Below, in pieces: positions 51,414 through 59,353 of a stretch of 64,000 nt of DNA. The stretch's first letter is position 1. Each line of letters opens with the position of its first letter. The stretch is from Simplicispira psychrophila DSM 11588 (GTDB taxonomy: Bacteria; Pseudomonadota; Gammaproteobacteria; Burkholderiales; Burkholderiaceae_C). The DNA lies in the NCBI RefSeq assembly GCF_000688255.1, contig NZ_JHYS01000015.1, positions 24,963 to 88,962 of the forward strand, written 5' to 3'. A model generated the notes under the pieces. The model was given only the letters and a program-made list of their open reading frames with translations, was not told the origin of the DNA and made no database searches. The position numbers and the translations under genes are program-made.

Positions 51414-52685
51414 ATGTCCAGCCTTCCCGCCCCCAGGACTTGTCCTCCCGATCCTCCGCAAGAACACTCGTCCTCGGTTGCCCTGATCGCCCGCCAGGCC
51501 ATCGTCAATGCCCAGCATGTGGTGATCGGCTACGAGCTCTTCAACCGCTCACGCTCGGGGCCTACGCATACGGCGGCCACCGACGTGGCGCTGGTGTTCA
51601 CGGCGCTATCGCACGCGGGCAGCGACGAACTGGTCGGTAAAAAACTCATCTTCGTCAATTGCACGCATGAAAGCCTAGCCGGCGGCCATCTCGAACTGAT
51701 CGAACCGGACAAGGTGGTGCTGGAAATCCCGCCCCTGGGACACGCTGCCTCTGAAGAAGTCGCCACGCGCCTTCCGATTTTGACCAGCCTGCGCCAGCGC
51801 GGTTTTCATCTGGCCTTCAACCACACCGTACTGCAGTCAGCCTATGCGCCGTGGCTACCGCTGGCCGATTACATCAAGCTGGACCTGTCACTGCTCGCAC
51901 TGGATCAGTTGGCGGTCCTCATCAAATACGCCAAACGCCACTCCCAGGCCAACCTGATCGCTGAAAAAGTCGAAACCGCGCAGCAATACGACATGGTGTC
52001 GAGTCAGGGTGTGCAATTGTTCCAAGGTTACTGGTTTGCGCGCCCCGCCTTGGTGCACGCCAAACTGGTCACGCCGACACAAACCAGCATCCTCGGCCTG
52101 ATCAACCTAGTGCGCGCGCAGGCCAGCACGGACGAGATCGAAGATCTGCTGAAAAAAGACGCCGGTCTGGCGTTCAACCTGATGCGGCTCATCAATTCGT
52201 CAGGTTTTGGCATGGCCCGCGAGATCACTTCGTTTCGCCAAGCCGTCATGCTGCTCGGCCTGAAAAAACTGTTCCGCTGGGCAGCGCTGCTCCTGACCAC
52301 ATCGCGCAGCAGTGGTACGCCCTCGTCGGTAGGCCAGACCGCAGTCGTGCGCGGTCGGCTGATGGAGCTGCTGGCCCTCGAAAGTGGCATGGAGCAAGAA
52401 GACGCGGACCAGGCCTTTGTGGCGGGTATTTTTTCACTGCTCGACATCATGCTGGGCTTACCCATGGAGGCGGCGCTGAAGCTGCTACGTGTGCCTGGGC
52501 CGGTGGAAGAGGCGCTGATGCACCACACCGGTGTGCTGGGCAATCTGCTCAGCTTGGCACAGGCGTGCGAGTCCAATGACGACGATGCCTTTGACCGTGC
52601 AGCCAGCGTGTTGCGCCTGAGCAGCCAGCAAATCAACGGTGCCCATTTACAGGCGCTGGTATGGGTCGATCACATCGGCGACTGA
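51414..52685 (+). CDS. EAL-HDOD domain signalling protein (YuxH-like), copy 1
   Basis: This 423-residue soluble protein has an N-terminal EAL-like domain (about residues 20-210) and a C-terminal HDOD domain (about 210-400). The EAL signature is degenerate: YELFNRS in place of EAL, and the second metal-binding block reads LAFNHTVL instead of a D-D motif, so c-di-GMP hydrolysis is unlikely. HDOD is seen as GLAFNLMRLINSSGF and REITSFRQAVMLLGLKKLFR. A close paralogue follows downstream, apparently a tandem duplication. The role is probably a protein-protein or c-di-GMP-sensing adaptor, which is inference. Confidence 0.88.
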   Translation: MSSLPAPRTCPPDPPQEHSSSVALIARQAIVNAQHVVIGYELFNRSRSGPTHTAATDVALVFTALSHAGSDELVGKKLIFVNCTHESLAGGHLELIEPDKVVLEIPPLGHAASEEVATRLPILTSLRQRGFHLAFNHTVLQSAYAPWLPLADYIKLDLSLLALDQLAVLIKYAKRHSQANLIAEKVETAQQYDMVSSQGVQLFQGYWFARPALVHAKLVTPTQTSILGLINLVRAQASTDEIEDLLKKDAGLAFNLMRLINSSGFGMAREITSFRQAVMLLGLKKLFRWAALLLTTSRSSGTPSSVGQTAVVRGRLMELLALESGMEQEDADQAFVAGIFSLLDIMLGLPMEAALKLLRVPGPVEEALMHHTGVLGNLLSLAQACESNDDDAFDRAASVLRLSSQQINGAHLQALVWVDHIGD

Positions 52686-52818
52686 ACTGCAGCACTGGCG
52701 GCTCTGCCATAAAACCACTGCTAGCCTAAATGCAGTCGGTCTGGGGGTAGTTTTTTCTTTCGATAATGCAAATTCGATAGCCTCCTAGAATCAACGCTCA
52801 ACCATCTTCTCGCCACCC

Positions 52819-54093
52819 ATGCCCCACACCCTTGCCCACCCCGCCACAGCCGACGACGCCGAGGCTTTCAAGGCCGACAATGTGGCCGTGATTGCTCGCC
52901 AGGCGATTGTTGATGCCGGGCGTGCCGTGTTTGGCTACGAGTTATTTGACCGCTCGACCACCTCACACGCCCACACCGCGGCCACCGATGCGGCGCTGCT
53001 GTTCAATGCGCTCTCCTCTTCCGGCATCAAGGCGCTGGGGGGCAAAAAACTGGTGTTCATCAACTGCACTCACGAAAGCCTGGCGGGCGGACACCTGGAG
53101 TTAATTCACCCGGAAAAGGTGGTACTGGAAGTGCCGGCGCTGCCCGCAGACGCCACCACCGATGACATCGAATACCGCATGTCCACCCTGGTGGGGCTGA
53201 GCAAGCGCGGCTTTCGCCTGGCCTTTGACCAGCAGACGCTGCTCCCGATCTACGCCCGGTGGCTGGCGCTGGCGGCGTTCATCAAGCTGGACATGACCAC
53301 CTTCACGCCTGACCAGGCGCCGGGACTGGTGAAATTCGCCCGTGCGTACTCGCGCGCCCAGCTCATCGCCGAAAAGGTCGAAACCGCCGAGCAGCACGCC
53401 CTGATGGCCGATCTGGAGGTCAAGCTATTTCAGGGTTACTGGTTCTCCAAACCGGCGCTGGTCAAGACACAAACCTTGCGCCCTTCGCACGCCATCATCA
53501 TTCAGCTGATCAATCTGGTGCGCAACCAGGCTGAGGCCACCGCAATTGAAGCGGTGCTGAAAAAAGACCCGACGCTGTCCTTCAACCTGCTGCGCTTCAT
53601 CAATTCTTCAGGTTTTGGCCTGTCGTGTGAGATCACGTCGTTTCGCCACGCGGTGATGATCCTGGGTTTCAAAAAGCTCTTTCGCTGGGCTGCCATGCTG
53701 CTGACCACGTCGCGCGCAGACAACGCATCACCGGCCATCGGCACCACGGCGGTGGTGCGTGGGCGCCTCATGGAGCTGCTCGCCTCTGAGCTACTGTTGC
53801 CTGAAGAGTGCGACAACGCCTTTGTCGTCGGTATGTTTTCCATGCTCGACACCATGCTGGCTATCCCCATGGAAGAAGCCCTGGACTCGCTGGCGCTGCC
53901 ACAGCCTGTTGTAGACGCGTTGCTGTACGGCACCGGGGTGTTTGCCCCCTTTCTGGCGCTGACCAAGGCGTGCGAAAGCAACGATGATGCGGTGTTCGCG
54001 CACCACGCCGAGGCCCTGAACCTGACCAGCCGCCAAGTCAATCTGGCCCATCTGCAAGCCCTGACCTGGGCTGACAACCTCGACCAGAATTAA
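52819..54093 (+). CDS. EAL-HDOD domain signalling protein (YuxH-like), copy 2
   Basis: This 424-residue paralogue of the preceding gene shares the same layout: YELFDRS, VFINCTHESLAGGHLELIHP, KLFQGYWFSKPALVKTQTLR, and HDOD segments TLSFNLLRFINSSGFGLSCE and ITSFRHAVMILGFKKLFRWA. Its second metal block keeps one Asp (LAFDQQTLL), unlike copy 1, so it may be somewhat closer to an active phosphodiesterase, but the EAL triplet itself is absent. The two genes are separated by 133 nt with no clear terminator, suggesting an old local duplication. Confidence 0.88.
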   Translation: MPHTLAHPATADDAEAFKADNVAVIARQAIVDAGRAVFGYELFDRSTTSHAHTAATDAALLFNALSSSGIKALGGKKLVFINCTHESLAGGHLELIHPEKVVLEVPALPADATTDDIEYRMSTLVGLSKRGFRLAFDQQTLLPIYARWLALAAFIKLDMTTFTPDQAPGLVKFARAYSRAQLIAEKVETAEQHALMADLEVKLFQGYWFSKPALVKTQTLRPSHAIIIQLINLVRNQAEATAIEAVLKKDPTLSFNLLRFINSSGFGLSCEITSFRHAVMILGFKKLFRWAAMLLTTSRADNASPAIGTTAVVRGRLMELLASELLLPEECDNAFVVGMFSMLDTMLAIPMEEALDSLALPQPVVDALLYGTGVFAPFLALTKACESNDDAVFAHHAEALNLTSRQVNLAHLQALTWADNLDQN

Positions 54094-54143
54094 AACCCGT
54101 TGCCGGCCTCAGAACAGCTTGGGCAGGCCCGGTATCCTGCGCC

Positions 54144-55049
54144 GTGAATTACGCACTGCTTCTTTTCCCCGACTTCTCCCTGATCCTGTGCGGCTACCTG
54201 ATTTGCCGCCATACGGCGCTGAACCGCTCGGTCTGGCAGCCGGTGGAGAGCCTGGTCTATTACCTGCTGTTTCCGGTGCTGCTGTTCCAGTCGATCATTA
54301 AAAGCCCGATCGACGCCGGCGCCGCCTCCAGCCTGATGGCGGCAGGCATATTGCTCAGCCTGACCGGCATCGCCCTGGCCTACCTGCTGCCACGCCTGCC
54401 GTGGCTGGGGCGGCAACTGGACGCGCGCGACCACGCCGCCAGCGCGCAGGTGGCATTTCGCTTCAACTCCTTCATTGGTCTGGCGCTGGCCGAACGCCTG
54501 GCGGGCGCCGAAGGTCTGCAGATGATTGCCGTGCTGATTGGCGTATGCGTGCCCTTGCTCAACATCGGCGCCGTCTGGCCCATGGCACGCCAGGGGCAGC
54601 ACAGCTTTGCGCGCGAACTGCTGCGCAACCCGCTGATCATCGCCACGGTCTCGGCATTGGCGTGCAACCTGCTGGGCCTGCAGATTCCCGGCTGGCTGGC
54701 GCCCAGTGTCAGCCGCATCGGTGCGGCCTCGCTGGCCCTGGGCCTGATGGCAGCGGGCGCCGGAATGCAATTTGGCCTGCTCACGCGCAGCAAGAGCCTG
54801 TCGGTGTCGGTGCTGGCGATTCGCCACCTGCTGCTGCCGCTGGCCGCCTGGGCCATTGCCCGGGCCTTGCAGCTGGATGCCCGGCAAACCACCGTGCTGC
54901 TGGCGTTCTCGGCCCTGCCCACCGCCTCCTCATGCTACGTGCTGGCCGCGCGCATGGGCTACAACGGGCCATATGTGGCTGGGTTGGTGACGCTGTCGAC
55001 GGTGCTCGGTCTGGCCAGCCTGCCGCTGGCGCTGAGCGTGCTACGCTGA
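54144..55049 (+). CDS. AEC-family transporter (auxin efflux carrier-like)
   Basis: This 301-residue protein has about ten hydrophobic segments in two halves, as in AEC carriers. Recognisable segments are YLICRHTALNRSVWQPVESL and YYLLFPVLLFQSIIKSPI in the first half, and LIIATVSALACNLLGLQI then FSALPTASSCYVLAARMGYN in the second; the ALPTASSCYVLA block is the family's C-terminal signature. Substrates of bacterial members include malonate and other carboxylates, but are unknown here. Translation starts at GTG 54144. TATCCT ends 5 nt before it, with no Shine-Dalgarno. Confidence 0.88.
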   Translation: MNYALLLFPDFSLILCGYLICRHTALNRSVWQPVESLVYYLLFPVLLFQSIIKSPIDAGAASSLMAAGILLSLTGIALAYLLPRLPWLGRQLDARDHAASAQVAFRFNSFIGLALAERLAGAEGLQMIAVLIGVCVPLLNIGAVWPMARQGQHSFARELLRNPLIIATVSALACNLLGLQIPGWLAPSVSRIGAASLALGLMAAGAGMQFGLLTRSKSLSVSVLAIRHLLLPLAAWAIARALQLDARQTTVLLAFSALPTASSCYVLAARMGYNGPYVAGLVTLSTVLGLASLPLALSVLR

Positions 55050-55069
55050 TGTTTTTGCAGCGTCTTAAA

Positions 55070-55125
55070 ATATCAAAAATATAGCTATCAGCGCTTACCA
55101 GATAAGCGTTTGAGGCCTATTTGAC
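55070..55125 (-). repeat. Dispersed intergenic repeat, copy K
   Basis: Inverted copy with very good blocks: TAGCTATCAGCGCTTACC and GATAAGCGTTTGAGGCC. It ends directly at the queG stop and separates the convergent AEC transporter and queG. Confidence 0.8.
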
Positions 55126-56199
55126 CTATATTCCTTGCGCCAAACCCCAGGCCACATGCTCACGCACCAACGCACTCTCATGCTGCGCGCACGTGTGCAG
55201 CGCGGCGCGCAACTCGGCACTACCGGTGGCGCGCAACCCGTTGCCCAACGCCACGGCAATGTTGCGCAACCAGCGCTCATGGCCAATGCGGCGGATCGGT
55301 CCACCCTCGGTCTGGCGCAAAAACGTCGGCTCGTCCCAGGCAAACAAGTGCACCAGTTGCTGACCCGACAAGCCGGCGCGCGCATCAAAGTCGGGCAGAC
55401 TGCTGACTTGGGCGTATTTGTTCCACGGGCAAATCAACTGGCAGTCGTCGCAGCCATAAATGCGGTTGCCGATTAGCGGGCGCAGCTCCAGCGGAATCGG
55501 CCCGGCATGTTCGATGGTCAGGTAAGAGATGCAGCGGCGTGCATCCAGCCGGTGCGGCGCAATGATGGCCTGCGTTGGGCAGACATCCATGCACGACTGA
55601 CAACTGCCACAGTGCGCGCTGACCGGCGCGCTGGGGGGCAGCGCCACGTCGATATAAATCTCGCCCAGAAAGAACATCGAGCCGGCATCCCGACTCAGCA
55701 CCAACGTGTGCTTGCCGCGCCAGCCCTGGCCGCTGTGCGCTGCCAGCTCGGCTTCGAGCACCGGCGCCGAATCGGTAAACACCCGGTGGCCCAGCGGGCC
55801 GATGGCCTCGGCAATGCGGTCGCTAAGCTTTTGCAAGCGCGCACGCAACACCTTGTGGTAGTCGCGGCCCCGGGCGTAGACCGAGACGGCGCCTTGCGCC
55901 GAATCGGCTAAGCGCGCAAACTCCAGCGCCTGCCAGCCCTCGGGCGTGGTACGCGGCAAATAATTCATGCGTGCCGTGATCACGCTCACCGTGCCCGGCA
56001 CCAGTTCGGCCGGACGCGCGCGCTTCAAGCCGTGCGCCGCCATGTAATGCATCTCGCCATGGAAGCCCTGCGCCAGCCACTCCATCAACCCTGGCTCGGC
56101 ACAAGACAGATCGACCCCGGCCACGCCAATTTGGGAAAATCCCAGCTCGTGCGCCCATTGCTGAATTTGAGGAACAAGTTGACTGCTGCATACCACCAT
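55126..56199 (-). CDS. queG: Epoxyqueuosine reductase
   Basis: This 357-residue cobalamin-dependent enzyme carries out the last step of queuosine formation in tRNA. It has two ferredoxin-type 4Fe-4S motifs: CGSCQSCMDVCPTQAI, and CDDCQLICPWNKYAQ. The catalytic Asp143 lies in VFTDSAPVLEAE. The C-terminal HEAT-like part (HERWLRNIAVALGNG) is present. The ATG at 56199 is preceded on the minus strand by TACAAT ending 6 nt away and no Shine-Dalgarno. Its 5' end overlaps the start of the divergent tsaE gene by about 21 nt. Confidence 0.95.
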   Translation of the reverse strand: MVVCSSQLVPQIQQWAHELGFSQIGVAGVDLSCAEPGLMEWLAQGFHGEMHYMAAHGLKRARPAELVPGTVSVITARMNYLPRTTPEGWQALEFARLADSAQGAVSVYARGRDYHKVLRARLQKLSDRIAEAIGPLGHRVFTDSAPVLEAELAAHSGQGWRGKHTLVLSRDAGSMFFLGEIYIDVALPPSAPVSAHCGSCQSCMDVCPTQAIIAPHRLDARRCISYLTIEHAGPIPLELRPLIGNRIYGCDDCQLICPWNKYAQVSSLPDFDARAGLSGQQLVHLFAWDEPTFLRQTEGGPIRRIGHERWLRNIAVALGNGLRATGSAELRAALHTCAQHESALVREHVAWGLAQGI

Positions 56200-56703
56200 C
56201 GCCCGATTGTAGGAAACACCACTGTCGCCCCCGCCGCGCTGGTCCACCAAGTCACCTGGCGCAGTGAGGACGATACCGCCGCCTTTGCCCGCCAACTGGC
56301 CGCGCAGCCTTTGCTGGCCAACGCTTTCATCACCCTGCACGGCGATCTGGGCGCGGGCAAGACCACGCTGGTGCGCCATCTGCTGCGCGCCTTGGGTGTG
56401 GACGGGCGCATCAAAAGCCCGACCTACGCCGTGGTCGAGCCACACGAAGCGCCAGGTCTGGCGATCTGGCATTTTGATTTTTACCGTTTCAGTGACCCGC
56501 GCGAGTGGGAAGATGCGGGCTTTCGGGACATCTTTGCCAGTCCGGGCCTCAAGCTGGCAGAATGGCCGCAAAAAGCCGCAGCGCTGATTCCTGCTGCGGA
56601 TATTGCTATTGATATAGAAGTATTTGATGACACCGAACGGCGTGTGACACTGCAAGCACACACTGCCCGAGGTCATACTTTGCTGCAAGGAATGAGCGCA
56701 TGA
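56179..56703 (+). CDS. tsaE: tRNA threonylcarbamoyladenosine biosynthesis ATPase TsaE
   Basis: This protein of 174 residues is the P-loop ATPase of the TsaBDE complex, which forms t6A37 in tRNAs reading ANN codons. The Walker A motif is HGDLGAGKTTLVRHLL. Other conserved parts are IKSPTYAVVEPHE, WHFDFYRFSDPREWED and LAEWPQKA. I chose TTG 56179 because GAGGA lies 5 nt upstream; no ATG fits, and the frame further upstream runs into queG antisense. It overlaps the divergent queG start by about 21 nt. Its own stop overlaps the amiC start (ATGA). Confidence 0.9.
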   Translation: MTAAYHHRPIVGNTTVAPAALVHQVTWRSEDDTAAFARQLAAQPLLANAFITLHGDLGAGKTTLVRHLLRALGVDGRIKSPTYAVVEPHEAPGLAIWHFDFYRFSDPREWEDAGFRDIFASPGLKLAEWPQKAAALIPAADIAIDIEVFDDTERRVTLQAHTARGHTLLQGMSA

Positions 56704-58166
56704 ACCCTGCACCCACCCCACCGCCACCCCACCCACCGGCCACCTCGCGCCGCAGCCTGCTACAAGCGGGGAGCTTGGTACTGCTGCTGGGAACGCAGCA
56801 TATTGCGCGTGGTGCCACCATCATGGCCGTGCGTATCTGGCCAGCGCCCGAATACACCCGCGTCACCATCGAGTCCGACAGCGCGCTGCGTGCACGGCAG
56901 TTCTTCGTCGCCACACCGCCGCGCTTGGCGGTGGACATCGAAGGCATTGACCTGAACCCGGCACTGCGCGAGCTGCTGGCCAAAGTGCGCCACGACGACC
57001 CCAATATTGCCGGCATCCGCGTCGGTCAGAACGCCCCCGGCGTGGTGCGCTTGGTGATCGATCTGAAACAGGCGGCACTGCCCCAGGTATTTACCTTGCC
57101 ACCCATTGCGGCCTACCAGCACCGGCTAGTGGTCGATCTGTACCCTGCAGAGGCTATCGACCCGCTCGAAGTGCTGATCACAGAACGGCTGCGGGACAAG
57201 ACCACCGGCGCCGCCAAAAGCATGGCCGCAGCTCCTGCGCAGCCCCTACCGCCGCCAACCGCCAGCGCGCCCGATCCACTGGAAGCGCTGATTGCCCGGC
57301 ACGCAGCGCTTCCCGCCAGTGCGACAGCTGCAGCGCCAACGCCAGCACCGCTGACAGCACCAGCACCAGCACCAGCCGTGGTAGCGGCTGCCCCAGATCC
57401 CGCACCCGCCCCAAGCGCTCCCCCTCCCCCGGCGCGGCGCACTGACCGCCTCATCATCATCGCGCTCGACCCCGGCCACGGCGGCGAAGACCCCGGCGCT
57501 ATCGGTCCCAAAGGCACGCGCGAAAAAGACGTGGTCTTGAAGGTGGCACACCTGCTGCGCGAACGCATCAACGCCACCAGCGTCGGCGGTAACCCGATGC
57601 GCGCCTTTCTGACGCGCGACGGCGACTACTTTGTGCCCCTGGGCACGCGCGTACAAAAAGCCCAGCGCGTACAAGCAGATCTGTTTGTCAGCATCCACGC
57701 AGATGCCTTCACCACGCCCGAGGCACACGGCGCCAGTGTCTTTGCCCTCAGCCAGGGCGGGGCATCGAGCAGCGCCGCGCGTTGGCTGGCGAATAAGGAA
57801 AACCAGGCCGACCTGGTGGGTGGGCTGAACGTGCGCGCCAAAGACCAGCATGTGCAGCGCGCGCTGCTGGACATGAGCACTACGGCGCAAATCAACGACA
57901 GCCTGAAACTTGGCAGCGTGCTGTTGGGCGAGATTGGCGGTATGGCCAAGCTGCACAAGCCGCGCGTCGAACAGGCTGGTTTTGCCGTACTCAAGGCGCC
58001 GGACATCCCCAGCGTACTGGTGGAAACCGCCTTCATCAGCAACCCCGAAGAAGAGGCCAAACTGCGCTCCAGTGCCTACCAGGAGCAACTGGCCGACGCA
58101 CTGATGCGCGGCATCACGCGCTACTTCGCCAAAAACCCGCCCCTGGCGCGCAGCCGCACGGTGTAA
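56700..58166 (+). CDS. amiC: N-acetylmuramoyl-L-alanine amidase (AmiC-like)
   Basis: This 488-residue periplasmic amidase cleaves the sugar-peptide bond of peptidoglycan at division. The N-terminus carries a twin-arginine-type signal (TSRRSLLQAGSLVLLLG). Residues ~40-150 form the AMIN domain that targets the septum (RQFFVATPPRLAVDIEGI). A ~75-residue Pro/Ala linker follows. The Amidase_3 catalytic domain has the zinc ligands in ALDPGHGGEDPG, FVSIHADAFTTPEAHGA and LVETAFISNPEEE. The start overlaps tsaE, giving a tsaE-amiC pair as in many proteobacteria, where mutL often follows; here dedA and a lipoprotein lie between. Confidence 0.95.
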   Translation: MNPAPTPPPPHPPATSRRSLLQAGSLVLLLGTQHIARGATIMAVRIWPAPEYTRVTIESDSALRARQFFVATPPRLAVDIEGIDLNPALRELLAKVRHDDPNIAGIRVGQNAPGVVRLVIDLKQAALPQVFTLPPIAAYQHRLVVDLYPAEAIDPLEVLITERLRDKTTGAAKSMAAAPAQPLPPPTASAPDPLEALIARHAALPASATAAAPTPAPLTAPAPAPAVVAAAPDPAPAPSAPPPPARRTDRLIIIALDPGHGGEDPGAIGPKGTREKDVVLKVAHLLRERINATSVGGNPMRAFLTRDGDYFVPLGTRVQKAQRVQADLFVSIHADAFTTPEAHGASVFALSQGGASSSAARWLANKENQADLVGGLNVRAKDQHVQRALLDMSTTAQINDSLKLGSVLLGEIGGMAKLHKPRVEQAGFAVLKAPDIPSVLVETAFISNPEEEAKLRSSAYQEQLADALMRGITRYFAKNPPLARSRTV

Positions 58167-58170
58167 ACGA

Positions 58171-58827
58171 TCAGCGCAGTGCTGCGCTGTGATCCGCTTT
58201 TCCAGCGCGCCAAGCGCCGACGATGGCGATCAAGCCGGGCACCAGAATCAGCGCCCAGATGATTTTGTCCAGGTGCTGCCGGACCCAGGCCAGGTTGCCA
58301 AAAAAGTAACCGGCGCTGCAAATCCCCAGCACCCACAGCAGCGCGCCGCCGACATTGAACGCCGTGAACTTGCCGCGCCCCATCGCAGCCACACCGGCGA
58401 CAAATGGCGCAAAGGTGCGAATGAAGGGCATGAAACGTGCGATGACAATGGTGATGCCACCGTAGCGCTCATAAAACGCATGCGCCTGGTCAAAAGCACG
58501 CCGATTGAACCAGCGCGAGTTCTCCCACTGAAACACCTTGGGCCCAAGGTAACGGCCGATGGAATAGTTGCACTGGTCGCCCAGCACCGCCGCCACGAGC
58601 AGCACGCCGACCGCTAGGGGAAAGCTCATCAACCCGGCACCGCACAGCGCGCCGACGATGAACAGCAGCGAGTCACCCGGCAAAAACGGCATCACGACCA
58701 AGCCGGTTTCAACAAACACGATGACAAACAATAGCGCGTAGACCCACGGCCCATAGGCCACGACAAACGCCTCCAGGTGCTTGTCCACGTGCAAGATGAA
58801 GTCAAGGAGGAACTGAATGATTTCCAA
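58171..58827 (-). CDS. DedA family inner-membrane protein
   Basis: This protein of 218 residues is a DedA/SNARE-associated-type membrane protein. Characteristic segments are VVMPFLPGDSLLFIVGAL, QCNYSIGRYLGPKVF, and the amphipathic ARFMPFIRTFAPFVAGVAAM. DedA proteins are linked to lipid carrier flipping and membrane homeostasis. I prefer TTG 58827 (MEIIQFLLDFILHVDKHLEA) because AAGGACTTTTTC precedes it and family members commonly begin this way. The ATG at 58857, ten codons upstream, is the alternative. It is convergent with amiC, 4 nt from its stop. Confidence 0.88.
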   Translation of the reverse strand: MEIIQFLLDFILHVDKHLEAFVVAYGPWVYALLFVIVFVETGLVVMPFLPGDSLLFIVGALCGAGLMSFPLAVGVLLVAAVLGDQCNYSIGRYLGPKVFQWENSRWFNRRAFDQAHAFYERYGGITIVIARFMPFIRTFAPFVAGVAAMGRGKFTAFNVGGALLWVLGICSAGYFFGNLAWVRQHLDKIIWALILVPGLIAIVGAWRAGKADHSAALR

Positions 58828-59026
58828 GAAAAAGTCCTTCCGAAGCGGCCAGGGCATGGTACAGATTGCCGCACTGTGCGTGGCCCGTACTGTAATGCTG
58901 CACGCACCAAGCCCTTTTTGTGACACTTGTTTTTTAACTCTACATTCAGGACATCGTCCGACAGCCGCACGGGCGCAATAGTCTTAGGATGGCTTTTAAC
59001 CCGGCACTGCCACAAGGAGAAATCAA

Positions 59027-59263
59027 ATGAAACATTCCATTTTTAGCACCGCCTGCGTACTGTCTGCGGCCTTGGCGCTGTGCGGGTGTGCCAGCAATCC
59101 GAGCAACGCCCAGATTGGCACTGGCGTCGGCGCCGTAGCTGGCGGTGTGGTCGGTGACGCCGTATTTGGCTCGACCTTAGGCACCATCGGCGGTGCGGCC
59201 GCAGGGGCGCTGATCGGTAACGAAGTCGGCAAGAACAGCGACCACAACCGACGCAGCCGCTGA
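59027..59263 (+). CDS. Small glycine-zipper lipoprotein
   Basis: This 78-residue lipoprotein has signal peptide MKHSIFSTACVLSAALALCG, with lipobox LCGC (Cys21). The mature part is a glycine zipper (GTGVGAVAGGVVGDAVFGST, then LGTIGGAAAGALIGNEVGKN) and ends KNSDHNRRSR. It is shorter than the other glycine-zipper lipoprotein at 37980-38507 and belongs to the small YMGG/OmpA-like-free type. AAGGAG precedes the ATG. A strong terminator follows. It is probably an outer-membrane stress lipoprotein, function unknown. Confidence 0.85.
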   Translation: MKHSIFSTACVLSAALALCGCASNPSNAQIGTGVGAVAGGVVGDAVFGSTLGTIGGAAAGALIGNEVGKNSDHNRRSR

Positions 59264-59306
59264 GACGGCCGCTGCGCTGGCCTGCACGGTCGGCGCTGAC
59301 ACACCT

Positions 59307-59332
59307 AAGCTGCCTGCGGGCAGCTTTTTTTT
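59307..59332 (+). terminator. Rho-independent terminator
   Basis: Stem AAGCTGCC / GGGCAGCTT with loop TGC and a T run, 44 nt after the lipoprotein stop and 22 nt before the mutL start. Confidence 0.9.
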
Positions 59333-59353
59333 GCTCTGCCTAAAATCGCTGCA

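Noticed and set aside
56588..56640. AT-rich stretch in tsaE resembling the end of the dispersed repeat
   Set aside because: Only a short piece (TGCTATTGATATAG) resembles the family; the diagnostic AAGCGCT block is absent.
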